Below are positions 1 to 5,835 of a stretch of DNA of 8,049 nucleotides, one piece after another. The translations under genes were made by a program, and so were the position numbers. How positions within the stretch are numbered: position 1 is the stretch's first letter; each line of letters begins with the position of its first letter. Below the pieces are notes generated by a model that was given only the letters and a program-made list of their open reading frames with translations, was not told the origin of the DNA and made no database searches. Source of the stretch: Desulfobacterales bacterium (GTDB lineage Bacteria > Desulfobacterota > Desulfobacteria > Desulfobacterales > RPRI01); NCBI GenBank assembly GCA_030689795.1, contig JAUYEO010000163.1:1-8049 (forward strand), in the 5' to 3' direction.

Positions 1-1497
1 CTTGAACTGCTCGGCACAGACGGAAACTACACATTGACCGATTCAGGCAACAGCATCACAACCCTTGCAGGAGACACCGGCACTGTAAACTATTCTCAGG
101 ACGGCTCACTCACTATCGGCACGGTGAACAGCACATCTGGAATAACAGCAACAACAAACACCGTACTTGTTCAAACAACAGGAGGAGTCTCAGACATCAC
201 ACTGGATATTGCAGTAAGTGCAAACGGCACAGGCGATGCGATAGTCCTTGCAGCAGGTCGGAACTTCATCAATAATATAGGGGCATCCGAGCTGGGAGCT
301 CCAAACGGCAGATACCTTATCTATTCCACTGACCCTGCTAATGACACACGGGGAGAACTGACCTATAACTTCAAACAATACGATGCCACTTACGGCGTGA
401 CTGTCGTGGAGGGAACAACAGGCAATGGTTTTCTCTACTCAGTGGCGCCGACTATTACGCCAGGACTGACCGGCACAGTAACCAAGACCTATGACGGCGA
501 TGCAACAGCCGCGCTTGCATCAGGCAATTACAGCGTAAGCGGAGCGATAGACAGCGACATTGTAACGCTCAACAACCCGGCATCAGGAACATATGACAAC
601 AAGAATGTAGGCGCAGGCAAGACAGTGGATGTAAGCGGGCTTTCGATAGTGAGCGCAGTAAACGGCGCTGCAACTGTTTACGGCTACACCCTTTCATCAG
701 ACACCGCCTCAGGCGCAATAGGAAACATCACGGCAAAGGCATTGACACTTGCCAGCCTTACAGCGAACAACAAGGTTTATGACGGCGCAACAACAGCGAC
801 CATAAGCAGCTACGGCGCATTGAGCGGAATAGTAAGCGGCGACACGGTAACTCTCAACAGCGGCAGCGCATCATCCGCCTTTGACAACAAGAACGCAGGC
901 ACAGGCAAGACGGTAACCGCAAGCAGCCTTGCATTAGACAACACCAACTACAGCATTGCCAATCAGACGACAACCGCAGACATCACGGCAAAGGCATTGA
1001 CCATCGCCGGCACCGGCGCAGCGAACAAGATATACGACGGCAGTACAACTGCTACAGTAACAGCCGGAACGCTTTCAGGCTTTGTAGTCCCTGAAACATT
1101 GGGAGTGAGCGGCAGCGGAACATTCGACACTATAAATGTCGGGACAGGCAAGAATATAGCAGCGATCTATACCCTTGCCGATGGAACAAACGGCGGACTG
1201 GCAGGCAACTATAGCCTATCAGGCGAAACCCTGACAGCAAATATTACGGCAAACACAACTACCACAACTACCCCTGTCCTTGACATGTATGAAATAATGG
1301 ATACAGAGAACATTACGGACATCAAAAACTTCAACGACACGATTGTATTAGCAGGCACATCCGATGCTGAAGTATTTACAGCCAGGGCTGTAAATTACGA
1401 GGTAGAGCAGACAGTCTTCGGTTATCAGCCGCCGGAAGAGGACACTTTTTCTGTTGAGGATGAGGATAAGAAAATTGAAAGAGAGAGCAAAAGATAG
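1..1497 (+). CDS. Large YDG-repeat adhesin, two-partner-secretion type, C-terminal part (5' end outside window)
   Basis: The reading frame is open from base 1, so the first TTG or ATG inside the window is not the true start; this is the last ~498 codons of a larger protein. A segment with LAAGRNFINN and YSTDPANDTRG is followed by FKQYDATYG and GNGFLYSVAPT, a run I recognise as typical of filamentous-haemagglutinin-like surface proteins just before their YDG repeats. Three repeats of about 85-96 residues follow, marked by KTYDGD (YDG at 490-498), NKVYDGATTAT (778-786) and NKIYDGSTTAT (1033-1041), each ending in an ITAKALT- or ITAN-like strand. The tail has a short Thr run (NTTTTTTP), then a charged non-repetitive end rich in Glu, Asp and Lys. 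There is no outer-membrane barrel or LPXTG-like sorting signal, so export presumably needs a separate TpsB pore not seen here. Composition is Gly/Thr/Ala/Asn-rich, as expected of beta-helical adhesins. The family call is firm; the ligand is unknown. Confidence 0.88.
   Translation, partial: LELLGTDGNYTLTDSGNSITTLAGDTGTVNYSQDGSLTIGTVNSTSGITATTNTVLVQTTGGVSDITLDIAVSANGTGDAIVLAAGRNFINNIGASELGAPNGRYLIYSTDPANDTRGELTYNFKQYDATYGVTVVEGTTGNGFLYSVAPTITPGLTGTVTKTYDGDATAALASGNYSVSGAIDSDIVTLNNPASGTYDNKNVGAGKTVDVSGLSIVSAVNGAATVYGYTLSSDTASGAIGNITAKALTLASLTANNKVYDGATTATISSYGALSGIVSGDTVTLNSGSASSAFDNKNAGTGKTVTASSLALDNTNYSIANQTTTADITAKALTIAGTGAANKIYDGSTTATVTAGTLSGFVVPETLGVSGSGTFDTINVGTGKNIAAIYTLADGTNGGLAGNYSLSGETLTANITANTTTTTTPVLDMYEIMDTENITDIKNFNDTIVLAGTSDAEVFTARAVNYEVEQTVFGYQPPEEDTFSVEDEDKKIERESKR
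484..1251 (+). repeat. Three tandem YDG-type repeats within the adhesin
   Basis: The YDG tripeptide recurs at 490, 778 and 1033, giving periods of 288 and 255 bp, both multiples of three. The repeats also share DNA: a 21-bp stretch encoding the ITAKAL linker is identical at 726-746 and 981-1001, exactly one 255-bp period apart, and the AACAAGA/AACAAGG-TA-GACGGC boundaries are near copies. This suggests recent duplication or gene conversion between units 2 and 3. Such identity makes the repeat count prone to change by slippage or to collapse in assembly. Confidence 0.8.
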
Positions 1498-1566
1498 AGA
1501 AGGGAAAGTAAAGCAGATGGCAGGGGTGGGAAATAAATAAAGGTTCATCCGACTTTTGTGTGGAAT

Positions 1567-1584
1567 TCCCCTCTTGGGAGGGGA
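1567..1584. repeat. Perfect 7-bp C/G-rich hairpin, probably a dispersed intergenic repeat
   Basis: TCCCCTC (1567-1573), loop TTGG, GAGGGGA (1578-1584). It is followed by a G-rich run (CTGGGGTGGG) and not by a T-tract, so it does not look like an intrinsic terminator for the adhesin. I recall similar strings scattered between genes in many environmental genomes, so a repetitive, non-coding origin is likely. Only one copy is in this window. Confidence 0.5.
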
Positions 1585-1675
1585 CTGGGGTGGGTTGAAG
1601 TGTCAGGGACATGTTAAAATCAAAAAATGAGGGACAGCGACCGTTAAAAGCGAAGCAGGCCGCAATTTTTTGTCT

Positions 1676-1750
1676 GTCATTCCCGCAGGTAGTTAGCGGG
1701 AATCCAGAGAAACCAGAACTGGATGCCCGATAAAGGAATTCGGGCATGAC
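1676..1750. repeat. REP/MITE-like palindromic element
   Basis: The element is bounded by GTCAT (1676-1680) and ATGAC (1746-1750), an inverted pair. Inside are nested inverted repeats: ATTCCCGC (1679-1686) with GCGGGAAT (1696-1703), ATCCAG (1702-1707) with CTGGAT (1719-1724), and TGCCCGA (1724-1730) with TCGGGCA (1740-1746). The pattern GTCATTCCCGC ... GGGAATCCAG ... CTGGAT ... ATGAC is, from memory, a widespread intergenic repeat in Desulfobacterota, Nitrospirota and similar genomes. It could fold as two adjacent hairpins. It carries no protein and would need a transposase in trans if mobile. Confidence 0.65.
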
Positions 1751-1870
1751 GAATGAGAAGAAAATAAGGACAACTGTTAAAGCTGGTTCAGACCGCCTGT
1801 CCTCAACCCGCAGAGATAACCTGCAAAATTCCTCATTCGTTAAACCATCTGATTTTGTTATACTAATATC

Positions 1871-1968
1871 ATGAAACCCACTGTCTATATTGAAACAAGC
1901 GTAATCAGCTATCTTACCGCCAAGCCGAGCAGAGACCTTATACGCCGGAGGAGCTAATGGAGGTTTAG
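1871..1968 (+). pseudogene. PIN-domain (VapC-like) toxin, collapsed by an internal deletion
   Basis: From ATG 1871 the frame reads MKPTVYIETSVISYLT then AKPSRDL, which I recognise as the N-terminus of a common PIN-domain toxin family of about 150-160 residues; the first acidic catalytic residue (E8) is present. After about 23 codons the sequence jumps to YTPEELMEV followed by TAG (1939-1968), the family's usual C-terminus (TPEELME-), in another frame. About 120 or more central codons holding the other catalytic acidic residues are missing, and the junction is frameshifted, so the N-terminal frame ends at IRRRS and a TAA at 1954-1956. No RNase activity is expected. A weak TATACT -10-like box (1859-1864) lies 6 bp before the ATG. 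The N- and C-terminal signatures are seen directly; the deletion length is inferred from family size. Confidence 0.75.
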
Positions 1969-1969
1969 A

Positions 1970-2146
1970 ATGAAACATGACCCGATTGTCAAAGAGGTTC
2001 GCAGGGTAAGGAAAGAGATTGAAGATGAATGCCGGAACGACCCGAAAGAATATTTCGATCATGTTCAAAAAATACAGGGTAAATACAGGGGTCGCCTTGT
2101 TTCCCGCAAGCCGAAACCTGCATTAAAACTGGCTAAGGCAGTTTAA
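1970..2146 (+). CDS. Small partner (probable antitoxin) of the PIN toxin, 58 aa
   Basis: ATG 1970 lies one base after the TAG of the toxin tail and is preceded by GGAGG at 1959-1963, 6 nt upstream, an ideal ribosome-binding site embedded in the toxin C-terminus. The product begins MKHDPIVKEVRRVRKEIEDE and ends with a Lys-rich tail (KPKPALKLAKAV). Small proteins beginning MKHDPIV-EVR commonly sit directly beside PIN toxins of the family found just upstream, so this is probably the cognate antitoxin, in toxin-first order. The N-terminal half looks helical and highly charged; no classical ribbon-helix-helix or AbrB motif is evident. The frame is intact although the toxin is deleted, so the protein, if expressed, is an orphan. 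The function is inferred from the pairing alone. Confidence 0.68.
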   Translation: MKHDPIVKEVRRVRKEIEDECRNDPKEYFDHVQKIQGKYRGRLVSRKPKPALKLAKAV

Positions 2147-2205
2147 AACAATTGCATCATCTCAAAATAAAAAAATGCAAGTCAGCAACCGGTTTTTAGT
2201 TCAGG

Positions 2206-2337
2206 TTAGAAATCCAGCGAAACTGCCCCGGAAAATTCGCTTTCTTTTGACGGCCCGACGGCAGTTATTTTATAGACATGTTTTGTGCCTGTTTTTTCTC
2301 TGTCGGTGAATGCAGGGGTCACAGGTTCTCCTGCAGG
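2206..2337 (-). pseudogene. C-terminal fragment of a fibronectin type III domain protein
   Basis: On the minus strand, ending at TAA 2206-2208, the frame reads GEPVTPAFTDRE, then TGTKHVYKITAVG, then ESEFSGAVSLDF and stop. This is the last part of a fibronectin type III fold: the F/TD strand, the G-x-x-Y-x-Y/K-I-T-A-V strand and the ES-x-S end. Such domains end small exported lipoproteins in many Gram-negative anaerobes. The frame stays open up to a stop at 2386-2388, but from about 2338 upward the same DNA encodes the IS91 remnant on the other strand, so I place the break near 2335. No start, signal peptide or lipobox is present, so it is a gene end without a beginning. The fold call comes from strand pattern only. 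Confidence 0.55.
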
Positions 2338-2499
2338 TTTATCGAGGAGCCGGACGTTATCCGGAAAATCCTTGTTCATCTCGATTTATGGGAAATCAGG
2401 AACCATGACCCGCCGACCGAAAAACATACACAAATTCCGGAGTTGACCTATGACGACTCCTATTCCCAACTTCCATTTGCGGATGCCTGGGTCCAATAA
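2305..2499 (+). pseudogene. IS91-family transposase, C-terminal remnant
   Basis: The frame ending at TAA 2497-2499 contains EEPDVIRKILVHLDLWE, then a proline-rich spacer (NHDPPTEK), then LTYDDSYSQLPFADAWVQ. The pattern F-I-E-(D/E)-x-x-V-I-x-K-I-L-x-H-L-x-L-W-E, then prolines and a short acidic tail, is the usual C-terminus of IS91/IS801-type (Y2 rolling-circle) transposases of about 400 residues. The catalytic tyrosines and HUH motif lie upstream in the full enzyme and are absent. Secure homology begins about 2338; a lone Cys (EC at 2308-2313) may be a leftover of the zinc motif that normally precedes it. The in-frame ATG at 2278 is not a true start. It is a dead fragment, abutting the minus-strand FN3 fragment. 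Confidence 0.68.
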
Positions 2500-2624
2500 A
2501 TTGTGAATTTAAGGCATACGAGACGGGTATTATCCACAACCCACCCACTACAACCTAAAGTACCTGTTAAAACTTGACATACAAGTCGATTTCTGAGATA
2601 CATCAAGTCACGAAAAGGAAATTC
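2500..2624. other. Non-coding tail between the IS91 remnant and the HDAC gene end
   Basis: No gene is seen. If the IS91 3' terminus survives it should be here, just after the transposase stop; a pyrimidine-rich run (CCACAACCCACCCACTACAA, 2535-2554) is the only distinctive stretch. The proximal part carries the inverted repeat listed as a possible terminator for the minus-strand genes. Confidence 0.4.
2569..2608 (-). terminator. Possible weak intrinsic terminator of the HyuA-HDAC unit
   Basis: Read on the minus strand 17 nt after the HDAC stop, ACTTGATGTA (2608-2599) can pair with TATGTCAAGT (2581-2572): ten pairs, two of them G-U wobbles, across a 17-nt loop. The 3' arm runs directly into TTTT (2572-2569) before AA. 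The stem is AT-rich and the loop long, so termination efficiency would be modest. The same DNA contains TTGACA on the plus strand, but no plus-strand gene follows. Confidence 0.33.
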
Positions 2625-4016
2625 TTATCCCTTAAGGTACTTGTCTTCAGTTCTGTCCTGTAAAAAGACCATGTCATAACTGCTCGGATCGGCGGAATGA
2701 TACCAGATGTATCCAAGTTCACGGCATTTTCCGCAGGCCCTCAGGGGAATATGAACGGCAAGCAAACGGGCGCCTCTGTCTGAAGTTGAATCTATTCTGA
2801 GCGCTCCGGCACAGTCGGGGCATATTTTTACAGTCTCTTTCTGCTGCTCCCTTATATTATCCGTGTCGTAATATATGTTGCGTTTTCTTTCATCAAAATC
2901 TTTTTTATCTCTCATGCGTTCTGCTATCTTATTCCTGTTCTGCCAGTAACTTAAGACGGTTTCACCGGTTTTTTCTATGTTCATTGTAACTTCCGGGGTT
3001 TGCCTGTACCTGTCGGGATCATATAGAGGCTCTTTTACCCTGCTGTAATCAATGCCGGACATGGCAAGAATTATCCCGAGGTTGACATACGGGAGAGCTC
3101 CTTCGATCGAATACCCGCCCTCAAGCACGGCGATATCCGGTTTTAAAATGGATGTGAGAGCGGCATAACCCTGTGCGGAGAAATTCATCTTGGTTATCGG
3201 ATCGGTAAAGTGATTATCCTGTCCAGCTGAATTTATGATGATTTCCGGCTTAAAATCATCAAGGATCGGCATGACAACATTTTTCGTTACATAGAGAAAA
3301 CCTTCATCGGATGTATGGGGCGGAAGAGGAATATTAACAGTTGTTCCAACCGCATTAGGCCCTCCGAGCTCATATGGAAACCCTGAGCCCGGATAAAGAG
3401 TCCTTCCGTCCTGATGGAGTGAGATAAAAAGGGTATCAGGGTCATGCCAGTATATGTCCTGAGTGCCGTCGCCGTGATGACAATCCGTGTCCACGACGGC
3501 AACCTTTCTGATATTGTACTCCTTTCGCAGGTATTCAATCATGATTGCTTCTACATTGACATTGCAGAAACCTCTTGCTCCGAGCACGACGCGCATCGCG
3601 TGATGGCCGGGCGGACGGGCAAGAGAGAATCCCCTTTTCACTTTTTTATCGAGTACTGCCTTTCCGATCGTTTTGGCGCAGCCTGCGCTAATAAAATGCG
3701 ATTCCGTCATGACATGCTTAACATCAGGAACGCAGAAATGGACTCTTGTTACATCCTGCTCCGTAACAATCTCCGGTTTCAATTCCTCTATTCCTTCAAT
3801 ATCGAGGAGCCCTTCTTCAAGCACCTGATCCTGAGTATAAAGAAGCCGTTCCTCCCTTTCGGGATGGGTCGGGCTTATCGCCCAGTCGAAGGCCGGGAAG
3901 AAAACGAGACCTGTTTTATGTTCAGCAGCAAGTTTCATATGTTGAGACCTTTGCATAACATAAGATTTAAAGCCATGTCGGGGTACGGGCTGATGCGAAT
4001 CCGACGGATTTTTCAC
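2625..4016 (-). CDS. Histone deacetylase-family zinc amidohydrolase with C-terminal zinc ribbon, 463 aa
   Basis: Arginase/deacetylase fold enzyme expected to hydrolyse an acetyl-amide; in bacteria such enzymes act on acetylpolyamines, acetylated proteins or other small amides. It has the catalytic His pair in ARPPGHHA (H138, H139), zinc ligands in VVDTDCHHGDG (D178, H180) and AGQDNH (D267), the catalytic Tyr in LEGGYS (Y302), plus GFCNVN and SLHQDGRTLYPGSG. All core catalytic residues are present, so it should be active. The usual GFD motif reads GQD. After the ~330-residue catalytic domain comes a charged linker rich in Lys, Asp and Arg (~345-395), then CPDC (399-402) and CGKC (428-431), a four-cysteine zinc-ribbon-like module absent from ordinary bacterial HDACs. 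No signal peptide, so cytoplasmic. The start is GTG with AGGA 5 nt upstream; ATG at 3938 (residue 27), nearer to where the family homology begins, is an alternative. It lies 43 bp after the HyuA-like gene and is probably co-transcribed. Substrate unknown. Confidence 0.9.
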   Translation of the reverse strand: MKNPSDSHQPVPRHGFKSYVMQRSQHMKLAAEHKTGLVFFPAFDWAISPTHPEREERLLYTQDQVLEEGLLDIEGIEELKPEIVTEQDVTRVHFCVPDVKHVMTESHFISAGCAKTIGKAVLDKKVKRGFSLARPPGHHAMRVVLGARGFCNVNVEAIMIEYLRKEYNIRKVAVVDTDCHHGDGTQDIYWHDPDTLFISLHQDGRTLYPGSGFPYELGGPNAVGTTVNIPLPPHTSDEGFLYVTKNVVMPILDDFKPEIIINSAGQDNHFTDPITKMNFSAQGYAALTSILKPDIAVLEGGYSIEGALPYVNLGIILAMSGIDYSRVKEPLYDPDRYRQTPEVTMNIEKTGETVLSYWQNRNKIAERMRDKKDFDERKRNIYYDTDNIREQQKETVKICPDCAGALRIDSTSDRGARLLAVHIPLRACGKCRELGYIWYHSADPSSYDMVFLQDRTEDKYLKG

Positions 4017-4049
4017 TCGAATCCTTGAACCATAGAATCCTCGAATCCT
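4013..4049 (-). promoter_or_regulatory. HDAC translation-initiation region with triple AGGATTC repeat and tiny leader ORF
   Basis: On the minus strand AGGATTC occurs three times (4049-4043, 4041-4035, 4025-4019). Each copy carries a Shine-Dalgarno-like AGGA. The last is 5 nt from the GTG start at 4016. Between the second and third copies ATG (4033-4031) opens a six-codon frame (MVQGFE) whose TGA (4015-4013) overlaps the HDAC GTG as GTGA, with AGGA 4 nt before its ATG. This could couple HDAC translation to a minicistron, or simply be short-repeat drift. The geometry is seen; the function is inferred. Confidence 0.3.
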
Positions 4050-4059
4050 CTAAAAAATG

Positions 4060-5745
4060 TCATACCGTCAATGTATCGGCAATTGAATCATATCCCTGTA
4101 CTAGTCCGGGCTTGATCTGCGCTCTTATACGAATGTTCTTTCCTGATGTATAAAAACCTTTTACCATGTTAAACTGAAACGATTCTATAACTTCCATCTC
4201 CAGGTCGCTCTCGCACGCCCCTCTTTTTATGGCTTTTTCCGTTAAAAGCCGGAAAGATGTTTTAACCGCGTCCGTCATCGAAAAGTCTGCCGCAATTTTT
4301 TCCCTGAAGCCTTCTTCGGCGGATAAAGCAAAGCCAAGCTCGGTATCGGCAATGAGCGCCACTTCGCACGTGGTTCTTGCTATTGCCGCGCCTATGGCAT
4401 TGGCGACATTCCATCGCGGCACGACTCCAACCCTGCAACCGGAAAGCTCTTCGATTCTTCCGGCAAAATAGGGGGCCGGCCCTCCGATCAGCAGAATCTT
4501 TCCGGGGTTTATCTTATACTCCTCCATAACCTCATGGATCGTATAAACCGGCTTACTGTTGATCCTTGATATCATTTCTTTTACTTCAAAGAGAATCGCT
4601 TCACAGGCATTATCAAAAATATTCAATGCAGCCTCTTCGGTCGGGATACCGAGCGAAAGAGCGACCGATTCTATACCCTTAAAAGATTTATCCTTGTCGC
4701 AGTCCCTTATTTTCCCAAGCACAACAAGAGCGTCTGTTACTGTCGGAACAGAGCCTCCGTAGGCCATGGCAGGACCGGCTCTTTGCGGGCCGACCTTAAG
4801 CTTTCTGTTTTCATCCACACTTACCGAACTGTCCCCGCCTATTGCAATGGAATTAGTTTCGAGCGAGCGGATAAGAGTTTTATAGGCGCCGAGGTTTATT
4901 CCTACCGGATTTAACACCGGAACATGGTTAATGAGGACTGCGATGTCTGTGGTTGTCCCGCCTATATCAAGAACTATACACTCCTCGATATCGGGAGCAA
5001 ACGGCATTGCTCCCATGACGCTAGCCGCAGGGCCGGAGAATATAGCCTGCCCCGGAAAATCAGTTGAGGCATCAAGGCTCGTCGTGCCTCCATCGGCTTT
5101 AAGAATATACATCGGGATATCAAGCCCTTTTTTCTGAAGAGATTTTTTAACCGCGTCGAAAAAACTTTTATGGATGGGGTAAGCGGCTGCGTTAATGTAC
5201 GTGGTTGCTATTCGTCTCGGGAAATTAAGGCTTCCTGAAATCCTGTGACCTGTAAAAATTTTATCAAAAAAATTTCCGAGGATCCTTGCAATATTCTGCT
5301 CATGTGATGGGTTCCGGACTGAAAACTTGCCGACCACTCCGACGTATCTGATCCCCTCCTTTTTCAAGTCCCATGCAATTTTTTCAATTTCATTCCGGTC
5401 AATGGGTTCAATTTCCCTTCCCCTGTGATCAATAGAGCCGGAAACAGGATAGTAAAAACGGTTCGTCCGGTAATATTCCGGATCAATACCGGGCCCGGAA
5501 GATACTATCATTCCGACTTCAGGTATTTTATTCTGAACAATGGCATTTGTAATAAGGGTTGTGCTGAGGACAATACGGTCAATTGTTGACGGGTCAATAT
5601 TATATGTAATTTTTTCAAGGCCGGTGAGGACGGAATTGAAGAGATCGGATTCGTCTGTAGGAACTTTTATCTCCCTTTCGATCCCGTTCTTTCCGAGAAG
5701 GACAACGTCAGTATGCGTTCCTCCGACATCCAGACCAATTATCAT
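4060..5745 (-). CDS. Hydantoinase/oxoprolinase-family (HyuA-like) ATPase, 561 aa
   Basis: ASKHA-fold enzyme of the N-methylhydantoinase A / 5-oxoprolinase family, in which ATP drives hydrolysis or carboxylation of a cyclic amide or ketone. Residues from ATG 5745: phosphate-1 loop GLDVGGTHTDVVLL (4-17); STTLITNAI (~61-69), the counterpart of the family's GTTVATNA; ADGGTTS (~217-223); FSGPAASVMGA (236-246); phosphate-2 loop LDIGGTTTDIAVL (259-271); IAIGGDSS (~301-307); VGPQRAGPAMAYGG with VTDALVVLGK (~318-345); LLIGGPAP (418-425). The N-terminal and catalytic halves are both present, but the protein is shorter than typical HyuA (~680-700 aa), and no HyuB-type partner is adjacent. The start at 5745 is preferred because MIIGLDVGG matches family N-termini and AGGA lies 7 nt upstream; ATG 5790 or TTG 5793 would add 15-16 residues without a ribosome-binding site. 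The first gene of a pair with the HDAC-like gene; cytoplasmic. The exact substrate cannot be read from sequence. Confidence 0.86.
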   Translation of the reverse strand: MIIGLDVGGTHTDVVLLGKNGIEREIKVPTDESDLFNSVLTGLEKITYNIDPSTIDRIVLSTTLITNAIVQNKIPEVGMIVSSGPGIDPEYYRTNRFYYPVSGSIDHRGREIEPIDRNEIEKIAWDLKKEGIRYVGVVGKFSVRNPSHEQNIARILGNFFDKIFTGHRISGSLNFPRRIATTYINAAAYPIHKSFFDAVKKSLQKKGLDIPMYILKADGGTTSLDASTDFPGQAIFSGPAASVMGAMPFAPDIEECIVLDIGGTTTDIAVLINHVPVLNPVGINLGAYKTLIRSLETNSIAIGGDSSVSVDENRKLKVGPQRAGPAMAYGGSVPTVTDALVVLGKIRDCDKDKSFKGIESVALSLGIPTEEAALNIFDNACEAILFEVKEMISRINSKPVYTIHEVMEEYKINPGKILLIGGPAPYFAGRIEELSGCRVGVVPRWNVANAIGAAIARTTCEVALIADTELGFALSAEEGFREKIAADFSMTDAVKTSFRLLTEKAIKRGACESDLEMEVIESFQFNMVKGFYTSGKNIRIRAQIKPGLVQGYDSIADTLTV

Positions 5746-5752
5746 TGCACTA

Positions 5753-5756
5753 TCCT
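5753..5756 (-). promoter_or_regulatory. Shine-Dalgarno deciding the HyuA-like start
   Basis: AGGA on the minus strand lies 7 nt before ATG 5745-5743. The upstream candidates ATG 5790 and TTG 5793 are preceded only by AT-rich sequence (CTTATATCCATAA) with no purine-rich match. This favours the shorter product beginning directly at the nucleotide-binding loop. Confidence 0.5.
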
Positions 5757-5803
5757 GGTAGATCCGCTGATTTTCACGAGAAAGAGTCATCAATTATGGA
5801 TAT

Positions 5804-5832
5804 AAGCTAACGGAAATAATAATAATTGTCAA
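5804..5832 (-). promoter_or_regulatory. Possible sigma-70-type promoter for the HyuA-HDAC unit
   Basis: On the minus strand a perfect TTGACA (5832-5827) is followed by a 17-bp AT-rich spacer containing TTATTATTA and then TAGCTT (5809-5804), a poor 3/6 match to TATAAT. Predicted transcription would start near 5797, leaving about 50 nt of leader to ATG 5745. It lies just outside the inverted repeat at 5836-5904, between the two operons, where a promoter is expected. Confidence 0.35.
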
Positions 5833-5835
5833 CAA

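Larger units (their letters stand above)
1498..1869. other. Gene-poor interval between adhesin and PIN remnant
   Basis: No convincing gene is visible on either strand. It contains the C/G-rich hairpin at 1567-1584, two copies of AGGGACA (1605-1611 and 1630-1636, 25 bp apart), and the REP-like element at 1676-1750. A long minus-strand open frame runs through 1376-2068, but it antisenses the adhesin end, the hairpin, the REP-like element and the toxin remnant, and its sequence looks like translated repeat DNA. No strong intrinsic terminator is seen after the adhesin stop. Confidence 0.6.

Noticed and set aside
484..1251. CRISPR or satellite array
   Set aside because: The repetition is at protein level with a codon-sized period inside an open reading frame; there are no regular spacers.
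1567..1584. Intrinsic terminator of the adhesin
   Set aside because: The stem is perfect, but it lies 70 bp past the stop and is followed by G-rich sequence with no T-tract.
1746..1874. 42-codon plus-strand ORF overlapping the toxin ATG as ATGA
   Set aside because: It starts inside the REP-like element, has no ribosome-binding site, and the product resembles no antitoxin family I know.
1376..2068. 230-codon minus-strand open frame
   Set aside because: It runs antisense through the adhesin end, the C/G hairpin, the REP-like element and the toxin remnant; the translation is low-complexity repeat-like sequence with no family resemblance.
2574..2602. Plus-strand promoter TTGACA with 17-bp spacer
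   Set aside because: The -10 position reads GATACA (3/6), no plus-strand gene follows, and the TTGACA falls inside the inverted repeat explained as a possible terminator of the minus-strand unit.
3444..4028. 194-codon plus-strand open frame
   Set aside because: Complete antisense of the HDAC catalytic domain, whose motifs are unmistakable on the other strand.
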